A stretch of 64,000 nucleotides of DNA from positions 1,922,001 through 1,986,000 of the forward strand of contig NZ_CP035704.1 of NCBI RefSeq assembly GCF_004168365.1, in the 5' to 3' direction. Positions 17,698 through 26,263 of the stretch are shown here, piece after piece. How positions within the stretch are numbered: position 1 is the first letter of the stretch; the number at the start of each line of letters is the position of its first letter. The translations under genes were made by a program, and so were the position numbers. The DNA is from Pseudolysobacter antarcticus. Lineage in GTDB: Bacteria > Pseudomonadota > Gammaproteobacteria > Xanthomonadales > Rhodanobacteraceae. Under the pieces are notes generated by a model that had not been told where the DNA came from, searched no databases, and worked only from the letters and a program-made list of their open reading frames with translations.

Positions 17698-20600
17698 ATG
17701 GATCTGTTGCGATTTATCGTGCGCCTGCCGGTGCTGCTGTTCAATTTTCTATGGAGTGTGCTGGCGTGGCTGGTACGGCGCCTGTTCGGCGACTTCTCGT
17801 GGCAGGCGCCGACATGGTTGCGCGCGACGGATGCTGCAGCACTCAATCTGGGTGCGAGCATGGCGCGACATCGGCTGCGTTATGCCGGCGGCGTGCTGGC
17901 GCTTGGCATCGTGTTCGGCGCCAGCTGGTTCGGCTGGCACTGGTACGAAAATCGCCCTCAACCGGCGCAGCCGCAATTGCCGCCCTTGATTACCTATCGC
18001 ATTACGGCACCAACCTTGACCGAGTACGATGCCAGCCCGATCGTGGTGCATGCGCTGTCGCTGCGTTTTTCCGGCTCTGCGGCACCGATCGCGATGGTCG
18101 GCAAACCAGCCGGCGCAGGCATCGTGATCGATCCTGAAATCGCCGGCACCTGGACGTGGGATAGCGATAAACAGCTGACCTTCCAGCCGAAAGAAGACTG
18201 GCCGATCGATCAGAAATATGTTGTCAATCTTGATCCGGCGCTGGTCTTTGCCGAACACGTGCGTGTGGAGCAACGCCGTTTTGATTTCGCCAGCGCGCCA
18301 TTCGAAGCGAAAATGGCGACCAGCGAGTTTTATCAGGATCCGCAGGATGCCGCGCTGAAAAAAGCAGTGATCAATCTGCATTTCAGTCATCCGGTCAACA
18401 CCGTCGATCTGGAGAAACGCATCGCGCTGAATCTGCGTGATCGTGTGCAGATCAGCAAGGACAAGATCGAGGAAAAATCCCAGCCGAAGAAATTCACGAT
18501 CAATTACGACGAGCGCAAACTCAATGCGTTTATCCATTCCGAGCCACTCGCGATTCCGGTTATCGGCGGTTCGCTGGATATGCGTATTGCCACGGGCGTG
18601 CATGCGCAGAAAGGCGGCAATGCAACGGCCGCGGAAATCGTTGCCGATGTGACCTTGCCGACGTTGTACAGCCTGAGTGTCAGCGGCATAAGCGCCACCT
18701 TGGTCGACAACGCGCATTACGAGCCCGAGCAGGTGCTGGTGATGGAAACCTCGCAGGCCATCAACGAGGCCGATGCGAGCAAGAGCATCACAGCGTACGT
18801 GCTGCCGGCGATGTGCCCGGCGGAAACAGCGGGCCAGCCTGATGTGGCATGCAGTTGGAGCACCAATTCCGTCAGCGAAATAGTGCTGAGAAAATCGCAG
18901 AAGCTGAGCTTGGAATCGGTGCCGACCGAGCGCGAATTTGCCGAGTTGCACAGTTTCAAATATAAAGCTGATCCGGGCGATCGGGTGTTCGTGCAGGTTG
19001 AGAAAGGCATCAAGTCATTCGGTGGTTATCTGCTCGCCAATCGCGTGGTCGAGATTGTCGACGTGCCGGATTATCCGCGCGTGCTGAAGTTCATGGCCGA
19101 TGGCGCCTTGCTGTCGTTCAGCGGCGAACGACGTCTCGCCGTGGTCGCGCGCAACGTGCCGGGCATGCAGGTCGAGATCGCGCGCGTGCTGCCGGATCAA
19201 CTGCAGCATCTGGTCAGCCTGAACCAATCGGATCGTTACGATCACCCGGATCTTGGCAGTTTCGGCAACGATCGTATTACCGAACGCTTCGTGCAGAAAC
19301 TCGAGTTCAGCCAGCAGGAGCCGCGCAAGGCGCATTACGAGGGTGTCGATCTTGGCAAGTATCTCGGCAGCGCTATGCAGGGCAAGCGCGGCGTGTTTTT
19401 GTTGAGCCTGAAATCGTATTCCAAGGCTGAGGACAAACCCGTGCCGGCGCCCGATGAGGATGCAAGCGATGGCGATGCGAGCGAAGAAAACAACGCGCGT
19501 GGCGAATACGAAGGTGACGACAATGCCAGCACCGACGGCGACAAGGTCGGTGACAAACGTCTGATCGTCGTCACCGATCTCGGCGTGTTGGTCAAGAAAT
19601 CCATCGACGGCACGCAGGATATTTACGTGCAATCGATCCGCAGCGGCGAGCCGGTCGCTGATGCACATGTCGATGTGGTCGGCAAGAACGGCCAGACTAT
19701 CCTCAGCGAGACCACCGATCATGATGGCCACGTGCATTTCACCACGCTCGATGCGTATACCCGCGAAAAAGCGCCCGCGATGTATCTAGTGCGCAAGGGC
19801 GAAGATCTCTCATTCCTGCCGGTCGGTTCGCGCGATCGCAAGCTGGATTATTCGCGCTTCGACATCGGCGGCCTGCGCAACGCCAAAGATGGCGGTGAGC
19901 TCACGGCCTATCTGTTCTCGGACCGCGGCATTTATCGTCCCGGCGACAGCTTCCATATCGGCATGATCGCGCGTGCGGCGGACTGGAAAACCACGCTCGA
20001 CGGTATTCCGCTCGAAGCCGAAATTGTCGATCCACGCGGCGTCACCGTCGAGCGCCACAAGTTGCGTCTCGGCGCAGCCGGTTTCGAGGAACTCAGTTAC
20101 ACCACGCAGGAAAATGCGCCTACCGGTGCGTGGACGGTGAACCTCTACATCACCAAGGAAAAAGACGGCAACAAGATACAGAAGCAACTCGGCTCGGTGG
20201 CGGTGCAGGTGAAGGAGTTCATGCCGGATCGCATGAAGGTCGATGCGCATCTGTCGCAGCAAGTGGTTGAGGGCTGGATCAAGCCAGACGATTTGAAGGC
20301 GCTGGTATCGGTGCAGAATCTGTTCGGCACGCCAGCGCAGGATCGGCGCATCGAAGCGAGCCTCACGTTGACGCCCGCGTTCCCGGCGTTCCGCAGTTAT
20401 CGCCAGTATCATTTCTTCGATCCGCAGCGCGCCAAGGAAGGTTACGCCGAACCGCTCGGCACGGCGACGACGAATGAAAAAGGCGAGGCGGAATTTCCGC
20501 TTGATCTCGGCAAGTATGGAGCGGCGTCGTATCAGCTGTATTTCCTCGCCAAGGCGTTTGAGGCCGAGGGTGGCCGCAGCGTCGCGGCGGAAGCGGTGTC

Positions 20601-23600
20601 GCTGGTGTCGTCGCAGGATTACCTGATCGGCAGCAAGGCCGACGGCAATCTCGAATTCATCGCGCGGGGCGCGAAAGTCGATACCAACTTGATCGGCATC
20701 GATCCGCACGCGAAAAAAATTGCGGTCGATGGACTCAAGGCGGTACTCGTCGAGCGGCGTTACGTGTCGATTCTGACCAAGCAGGATTCCGGTGTTTTCA
20801 AATACGAATCGCGCATGAAGGAAGTGCCGGTATCGGATCAGCCGCTGTCGATTCCGGCGGCGGGACTCGACTACACGCTCGCCACCGACAAGCCCGGCAA
20901 CTATTCGCTGCTGATAAAAAATGCACACGGCGACGAGATGAATCGCATCGATTATGCGGTCGCCGGCGAAGCCAATCTCACGCGTTCGCTGGAGCGCAAC
21001 GCCGAGCTGCAACTGACTTTGTCCAAGAACGACTACGCGCCGGGTGAAAGCATCGAAATCGCGGTGCGCGCGCCCTACGCCGGCAGCGGCCTGATCACGA
21101 TCGAACGCGATCACGTTTATGCCAGCGCGTGGTTCAAGGCCAGCACGAGCAGCTCGGTGCAAAAGATTCGCGTGCCGGCGAATTTCGAAGGCAACGGCTA
21201 CATCAATGTGCAGTTCATCCGTGATCCCACGTCGGACGAAGTGTTCATGAGTCCGCTGAGTTACGGCGTCGTGCCGTTCTCGGTAAATCGCGACGCACGT
21301 CGTAATGCGATCACGATCAGCACGCCGAATCTGGTCAAGCCGGGCGAGGCCTTGAACATCAAGTTGACCTCGGCGCAGCCCGCGCGCGTGGTCGTGTTTG
21401 CGATCGACGAAGGCATCCTGCAAGTGGCGCGCTACAAGCTAGGCGATCCGCTGGAATTCTTCTTCCGCAAGCGCATGCTCGAAGTGCAGACCGCGCAGAT
21501 TCTCGATCTGATCCTGCCCGATTTCAACAAGCTGGTCGGCATGGCCGCAGCGCCGGGTGGCGATGGCGACAACATGCTCGGGCGCCATCTTAATCCATTC
21601 AAACGCAAGCATCAGCAGCCCGTGGCGTACTGGTCTGGCATTGTCGATGTAGTCGGCGAAAAAACGCTCACCTATCTGGTGCCCGATGATTTCAACGGTC
21701 GCCTGCGTGTGATGGCGGTGTCGGTGGCGCCGGACAAGATTGGCACGTACGAGACTTCGACGACGGTGCGCGGCGACTTCGTGTTATCGCCAAATGTGCC
21801 GGCAATCGTTGCGCCCGGCGATGAGTTCGAGATCAGCGTTGGTGTGGCGAACAATCTCACTGGACTCGGCGGCAAGGAACTGCCAATTTCGGTCGCACTG
21901 AATCTGCCCGCGCAACTCGAAGCGGTCGGTGCGGCGACGCAGGAAGTCAAGCTTGGCGAAATGAAGGAAGGCGTGGTGGTGTTCCGCTTGCGCGCAAAAG
22001 ACAAACCCGGCGCGCTCGAGTTCAGCGTCACGGCATCGGCGCAAGGCAAGTCGGCCAAACTTGGGCTTGGACTTTCTTTGCGACCGGCGGCGCCGTATCG
22101 CACCGAAATCCAGGTCGGCCAGCTTGATCGCGGTCGCGCCGATATCGATCATCTGCGCACGATGTTCGACGATTACGCCAAGCGCGATATTTCCGCTTCG
22201 TATGTGCCACTCGTACTTGCGCGCGGCCTCGCTGCATACCTCGAAAGTTTCCCGTACCTGTGCACCGAGCAACTGGTCAGCCGCGCGATGCCGGCGCTGG
22301 TGTTCGACAAACATCCCGAGTTCGGCACGGTCGTGAAATCCCACGACAAGAGCAAGGGCGCCGATCCGTTCCGCGCGTTGCTGGCGGTGCTGCGTTCGCG
22401 GCAGAACAGCGAAGGCGGTTTCGGACTGTGGACCGCCACGCCGGTATCGCATCGTTATGCGTCGATCTATGCGATGCATTATCTGATCGAGGCGAAGGAG
22501 CGCGGCCAACTCGTGCCGGCCGATATGCTGACGGCGGGTAACACTTATCTGAGCCAGGTCGCGGCGGATGAAAGCGCGAACAATCTGTGGGATCTGCGCG
22601 ATCGCACGCATGCGATTTATCTGCTCACGCGGCAGGGCAATGTCACGACCAACTATCTCGCCGCCGTGCAGCAGCATCTGGAGCGTGCATACGGTAAGAG
22701 CTGGCACGATGACCTCGCTGCGGCGTATGTTGCAGCGTCGTTTCAGTTGCTCAAGCAGGACAAGGAAGCCGCGGCGTTGATCGTCGGTCCGCAACAGCAA
22801 TTCGAACATCGCGCGATCGATGCGAAATATAAATTCGCGTACTACTACGATCCGCTGATCGCTGATGCGTCGACGTTGTACTTGCTCGCGAAACATTTCC
22901 CGGAGCGTGCGAAGAAATTGCCGGCGGTGGCGATCCAGAACATCGTGCGGCCGTTGCAGAAAGGCTATTACAACACCTTGTCATCGGCGATGACGATTGC
23001 CGCACTCGATGCGTATGCGACGCTGGCGATCGCCGGTGAGGGCAAACTCGCATTGCTCGAAGTGCACAAGGACGGCACCAGCCCGAACATTGGCACGCCG
23101 AAAGGCATCGTGCTTTCCGGCACGTTCAGCGCCGCCGCGAACGCGTTGCGCATCGTCAACGAGGCCGATCTCACGGCGTGGTATAGCGTCGCGCAATCAG
23201 GGTTCGACCAGGCGCCTCCCGACAAGGAAATCAAGGACGGCTTCGAGATCGTGCGCGAATACACCACGACCGACGGCAAGGCATTGGACAAGGTCGCGCT
23301 CGGTCAGGAAATCGACGTGCATCTGAAAATCCGCCGCACGCTCGGTGAGGATGTCAGCAATCTCGCGATCGTCGATTTGCTGCCGGGCGGTTTCGAGCCC
23401 GTGCTGAGTTTGCCGCCCACAGCCGACGAAGCTGCCGCCGCTGACACGGCGCACAGCGATAGTGAGGATGCGAGCAAACAACCTGCGTGGCGTGCGCCGG
23501 TCGGTCTGGCGAGTTCGACTTTGAATCCGGAATACGTCGACGTGCGCGATGATCGTGTCGTGGTTTATGCGAGCGCGAGTAGCGACGTGCGCGAATTCGT

Positions 23601-23724
23601 CTATCGCATCAAGGCGACCAATGCAGGCACTTACATCGTGCCGCCGGCCTACGGCGAATCGATGTACGACCGCACCGTGCAGGCGCGGTCGCTCGGCAGC
23701 AAGCTCAACGTGGAGCGCAAATAG
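17698..23724 (+). CDS. Bacterial alpha-2-macroglobulin, thioester type (YfhM/ECAM-like)
   Basis: A 2008-residue periplasmic protease trap. The thioester motif CTEQ (C1522 to Q1525, in PYLCTEQLVSRAMPAL) is intact and lies in an alpha/alpha-toroid domain (about 1450-1770); macroglobulin beta-domains fill residues 100-1440. The N-terminus is not a lipoprotein signal: a hydrophobic stretch at 4-26 and a clear helix at about 62-83 suggest a membrane anchor. Two acidic low-complexity inserts are present (about 580-625 and 1900-1930). It is larger than E. coli YfhM (about 1650 residues). pbpC follows 39 bp downstream, the classic pairing for trapping proteases when the wall is breached. An AAGGA site precedes the ATG. 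Confidence 0.92.
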   Translation: MDLLRFIVRLPVLLFNFLWSVLAWLVRRLFGDFSWQAPTWLRATDAAALNLGASMARHRLRYAGGVLALGIVFGASWFGWHWYENRPQPAQPQLPPLITYRITAPTLTEYDASPIVVHALSLRFSGSAAPIAMVGKPAGAGIVIDPEIAGTWTWDSDKQLTFQPKEDWPIDQKYVVNLDPALVFAEHVRVEQRRFDFASAPFEAKMATSEFYQDPQDAALKKAVINLHFSHPVNTVDLEKRIALNLRDRVQISKDKIEEKSQPKKFTINYDERKLNAFIHSEPLAIPVIGGSLDMRIATGVHAQKGGNATAAEIVADVTLPTLYSLSVSGISATLVDNAHYEPEQVLVMETSQAINEADASKSITAYVLPAMCPAETAGQPDVACSWSTNSVSEIVLRKSQKLSLESVPTEREFAELHSFKYKADPGDRVFVQVEKGIKSFGGYLLANRVVEIVDVPDYPRVLKFMADGALLSFSGERRLAVVARNVPGMQVEIARVLPDQLQHLVSLNQSDRYDHPDLGSFGNDRITERFVQKLEFSQQEPRKAHYEGVDLGKYLGSAMQGKRGVFLLSLKSYSKAEDKPVPAPDEDASDGDASEENNARGEYEGDDNASTDGDKVGDKRLIVVTDLGVLVKKSIDGTQDIYVQSIRSGEPVADAHVDVVGKNGQTILSETTDHDGHVHFTTLDAYTREKAPAMYLVRKGEDLSFLPVGSRDRKLDYSRFDIGGLRNAKDGGELTAYLFSDRGIYRPGDSFHIGMIARAADWKTTLDGIPLEAEIVDPRGVTVERHKLRLGAAGFEELSYTTQENAPTGAWTVNLYITKEKDGNKIQKQLGSVAVQVKEFMPDRMKVDAHLSQQVVEGWIKPDDLKALVSVQNLFGTPAQDRRIEASLTLTPAFPAFRSYRQYHFFDPQRAKEGYAEPLGTATTNEKGEAEFPLDLGKYGAASYQLYFLAKAFEAEGGRSVAAEAVSLVSSQDYLIGSKADGNLEFIARGAKVDTNLIGIDPHAKKIAVDGLKAVLVERRYVSILTKQDSGVFKYESRMKEVPVSDQPLSIPAAGLDYTLATDKPGNYSLLIKNAHGDEMNRIDYAVAGEANLTRSLERNAELQLTLSKNDYAPGESIEIAVRAPYAGSGLITIERDHVYASAWFKASTSSSVQKIRVPANFEGNGYINVQFIRDPTSDEVFMSPLSYGVVPFSVNRDARRNAITISTPNLVKPGEALNIKLTSAQPARVVVFAIDEGILQVARYKLGDPLEFFFRKRMLEVQTAQILDLILPDFNKLVGMAAAPGGDGDNMLGRHLNPFKRKHQQPVAYWSGIVDVVGEKTLTYLVPDDFNGRLRVMAVSVAPDKIGTYETSTTVRGDFVLSPNVPAIVAPGDEFEISVGVANNLTGLGGKELPISVALNLPAQLEAVGAATQEVKLGEMKEGVVVFRLRAKDKPGALEFSVTASAQGKSAKLGLGLSLRPAAPYRTEIQVGQLDRGRADIDHLRTMFDDYAKRDISASYVPLVLARGLAAYLESFPYLCTEQLVSRAMPALVFDKHPEFGTVVKSHDKSKGADPFRALLAVLRSRQNSEGGFGLWTATPVSHRYASIYAMHYLIEAKERGQLVPADMLTAGNTYLSQVAADESANNLWDLRDRTHAIYLLTRQGNVTTNYLAAVQQHLERAYGKSWHDDLAAAYVAASFQLLKQDKEAAALIVGPQQQFEHRAIDAKYKFAYYYDPLIADASTLYLLAKHFPERAKKLPAVAIQNIVRPLQKGYYNTLSSAMTIAALDAYATLAIAGEGKLALLEVHKDGTSPNIGTPKGIVLSGTFSAAANALRIVNEADLTAWYSVAQSGFDQAPPDKEIKDGFEIVREYTTTDGKALDKVALGQEIDVHLKIRRTLGEDVSNLAIVDLLPGGFEPVLSLPPTADEAAAADTAHSDSEDASKQPAWRAPVGLASSTLNPEYVDVRDDRVVVYASASSDVREFVYRIKATNAGTYIVPPAYGESMYDRTVQARSLGSKLNVERK

Positions 23725-23763
23725 TCGATCGATCGTGGCGCAATCGCGATTGATCGCTGGCTA

Positions 23764-26175
23764 ATGCGGACTATGTCGATCTTGATTCGTGTTGCCGGCG
23801 CGGTAGTGCGCAGTGTGCGGCGCCATCAAAACAAATTGATGGCGCTGCTGTTGCTAGCGATCGTGCTGGTCGGTGTGCGGGTTTGGCCACATATACCGCT
23901 ATCGCAACATGCTTCGTCATCGACTGCGGTCTACGATTCGCGTGGCAAATTGCTGCGGCTGACATTGACCAGCGATGACAAATACCGCATCTGGGTGCCG
24001 CTTGCGCAAATGCCGCCAGCGCTGATCGATGGCGTGCTGCTGCAGGAAGACCAGTGGTTTCGTTATCACGCCGGATTCAATCCGCTGAGTCTTGTGCGCG
24101 GTGGCTGGGTGACCTATGTGCGCGGCGGTAATCGCCAGGGCGGCTCAACCATTACCATGCAGCTCGCGCGGTTGATGTATCGCCTCAACACCCGCACGCC
24201 AGCGGGCAAGTTGCGCCAGGTGCTGCGGGCGATTGAACTCGAGCTTTGTTATTCGAAGAACGACATTCTTGAGGCTTACCTCAACTACGCGCCGTACGGC
24301 CGCAATATCGAAGGCGCGGGTGCGGCCAGCGTGGTGTATTTCGACAAAACGGTGGCGAGCGCGACCTTGCCCGAAGCGCTTGCGCTCGCGGTGATTCCGC
24401 AAGATCCGACGCGTCGCCTGCGCGAAGAAACATTTGCTACATCAGCCGCGCCGGGCGCTGTGGATACCATCAATACAAGACTCAGCGCATCGCGGGCGCG
24501 CTTGTTCGAGCGCTGGATCGCGCGCCATCCCGAAGACGCCGAAAACACGGCGTTGATGCAATTGCCATTGAAGTTGCGACCACCGCAAAAGCTGCCGTTC
24601 GAGGCGCCGCATTTTGTCGAGCAGGTGCTGGCCGAACAGCGCGGAGCGGGGCGTGTCGATTCGCGCATTGCGACTACGCTCGATCTGAACATGCAGAAAA
24701 ATATCGAACTGCAACTGCGCCAATATATTCAGCGCCAGCAGGCGCGTGGTGTGCGCAATGCCTCGGCGCTGTTGCTCGATACGCGCGACATGGGTATCAA
24801 GGCGCTGGTCGGGTCGGTCGATTATTTCGATTCGAGTATCGCTGGCCAAGTTAACGGTACCTTGGCCAAACGTTCGCCCGGTTCGACCTTGAAACCACTG
24901 CTTTATGCGCTGGCGATGGATGAAGGCCTGCTGCATCCGATGACTGTGTTGCGCGACGTGCCGACCTCGTTCGGCCCGTTCACGCCGGAGAATTTCGATG
25001 GTCGTTTTCTCGGACCGATCACCGCTACCGACGCACTGATCCGCAGCCGTAATATTCCGGCGGTGGCGATCTCGGCAAAACTCGCGCGGCCGAATTTCTA
25101 CGAGTTTTTGCGCAACGCCGGTATCAGCCGCATGGCCAGCGAGCAGTATTACGGGCTGGGTCTTGTGCTCGGCGGCGGCGAAGTCAGCATGCAGGAACTC
25201 GCGCGTTTGTACGCGATGCTAGCCAATCGCGGCGAGATGCGCAGCGTGCGTTTGACCAGCGATGCGCCGCAAAACATCGGCGTGCGCCTGCTCAGCGACG
25301 AGGCGAGTTTCATGACGCTGGACATGCTGCGGCAGAATCCGCGGCCTGACGATTTGCTCGCGCATGAATCCGCGCGGCCGCCGATTTACTGGAAGACCGG
25401 CACCTCGTGGGGTTTTCACGATGCATGGACCGCCGGCATTTTCGGCCCGTACGTGCTGGTGGTGTGGATCGGCAATTTCGACAATCAGGCCAATCCCGCG
25501 TTCATCGGCATCGAGGCCGCGGCACCGCTGTTTTTTCGCATCGTCGATTCGATCCGCGCGCAGGATGCGAGTCTCGCCGAGCCGGTGCGCACCACGCCGC
25601 GCAACCTGAAAAAAGTCGAGGTGTGTCTGGCCAGCGGGGAACTGCCGAACGCGTGGTGTCCGCAGCGCGGCATGACCTGGTTCATCCCGGGCCGTTCGCC
25701 GATTCGTGTCAGCACCATCCATCGTCCGATCGTGGTCGATGCGCGCAGTGGCAAACCGCTGTGTCCGCCGTATGGCGATATACCGACACGCACCGACGTC
25801 TACGAATTCTGGCCATCGGACATGATGCGTGTGTTCGCTCAAGCCGGCATTCCGCGCCGCGCGCCGCCGGCTGTCGATTGCAGCAGCGGTAGCGCCGACG
25901 ACGGCCAGGCGCCGCAGATCGGTTCGCCGTTGCGCGGCAGCATCTACACCTTGCGCGCGCAACATGCCGACGAGGCGCGCGTGGCGCTGAGCGCGACCGT
26001 GGACGCGAGTGCGCAGGCGCTGTACTGGTTTGTCGACGATGGTTTTGTTGGTAGTGCCAAGCCCGGCGAAACGCTGTTCTGGCAGCCATCGAGTGCTGGA
26101 AGTTTCAGCGTGCGCGCGGTCGATGATCACGGCCGCGCGGATCAGCGCGAGGTGCGCGTGACACGCGTGGAATAG
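23764..26175 (+). CDS. pbpC: Penicillin-binding protein 1C
   Basis: An 803-residue bifunctional murein synthase: an N-terminal anchor at about 25-45, GT51 glycosyltransferase (LLQEDQWFRYHAGF, GGSTITMQLARL), a transpeptidase domain with SxxK at S374-K377, SRN in IRSRNIPAVAIS, and KTG at 544-546, then a C-terminal BiPBP_C beta-domain (about 715-800). All catalytic motifs are intact. PBP1C is thought to act in wall repair, and its pairing with the alpha-2-macroglobulin gene is conserved in many Gram-negatives. The alternative start ATG at 23773 would drop three residues. Confidence 0.95.
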   Translation: MRTMSILIRVAGAVVRSVRRHQNKLMALLLLAIVLVGVRVWPHIPLSQHASSSTAVYDSRGKLLRLTLTSDDKYRIWVPLAQMPPALIDGVLLQEDQWFRYHAGFNPLSLVRGGWVTYVRGGNRQGGSTITMQLARLMYRLNTRTPAGKLRQVLRAIELELCYSKNDILEAYLNYAPYGRNIEGAGAASVVYFDKTVASATLPEALALAVIPQDPTRRLREETFATSAAPGAVDTINTRLSASRARLFERWIARHPEDAENTALMQLPLKLRPPQKLPFEAPHFVEQVLAEQRGAGRVDSRIATTLDLNMQKNIELQLRQYIQRQQARGVRNASALLLDTRDMGIKALVGSVDYFDSSIAGQVNGTLAKRSPGSTLKPLLYALAMDEGLLHPMTVLRDVPTSFGPFTPENFDGRFLGPITATDALIRSRNIPAVAISAKLARPNFYEFLRNAGISRMASEQYYGLGLVLGGGEVSMQELARLYAMLANRGEMRSVRLTSDAPQNIGVRLLSDEASFMTLDMLRQNPRPDDLLAHESARPPIYWKTGTSWGFHDAWTAGIFGPYVLVVWIGNFDNQANPAFIGIEAAAPLFFRIVDSIRAQDASLAEPVRTTPRNLKKVEVCLASGELPNAWCPQRGMTWFIPGRSPIRVSTIHRPIVVDARSGKPLCPPYGDIPTRTDVYEFWPSDMMRVFAQAGIPRRAPPAVDCSSGSADDGQAPQIGSPLRGSIYTLRAQHADEARVALSATVDASAQALYWFVDDGFVGSAKPGETLFWQPSSAGSFSVRAVDDHGRADQREVRVTRVE

Positions 26176-26263
26176 CCGCGGATTCGCATCGCATCAATCG
26201 AGTCAGCCTGCAACTGCGTGCTAAAGTTGCGCATTGAGAGCCGGGTTGCAGAGGTTGATCGTG

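Noticed and set aside
19810-21423. Long minus-strand frame (537 codons) opposite the alpha-2-macroglobulin gene.
   Set aside because: Low-quality Arg/Ala/His-rich product, no start signal, entirely inside a well-supported gene.
23725-23763. CAATCGCGATTG palindrome in the A2M-pbpC spacer as an operator or terminator.
   Set aside because: Too short, no T-run, and located between two genes that are normally co-transcribed; no evidence of function.
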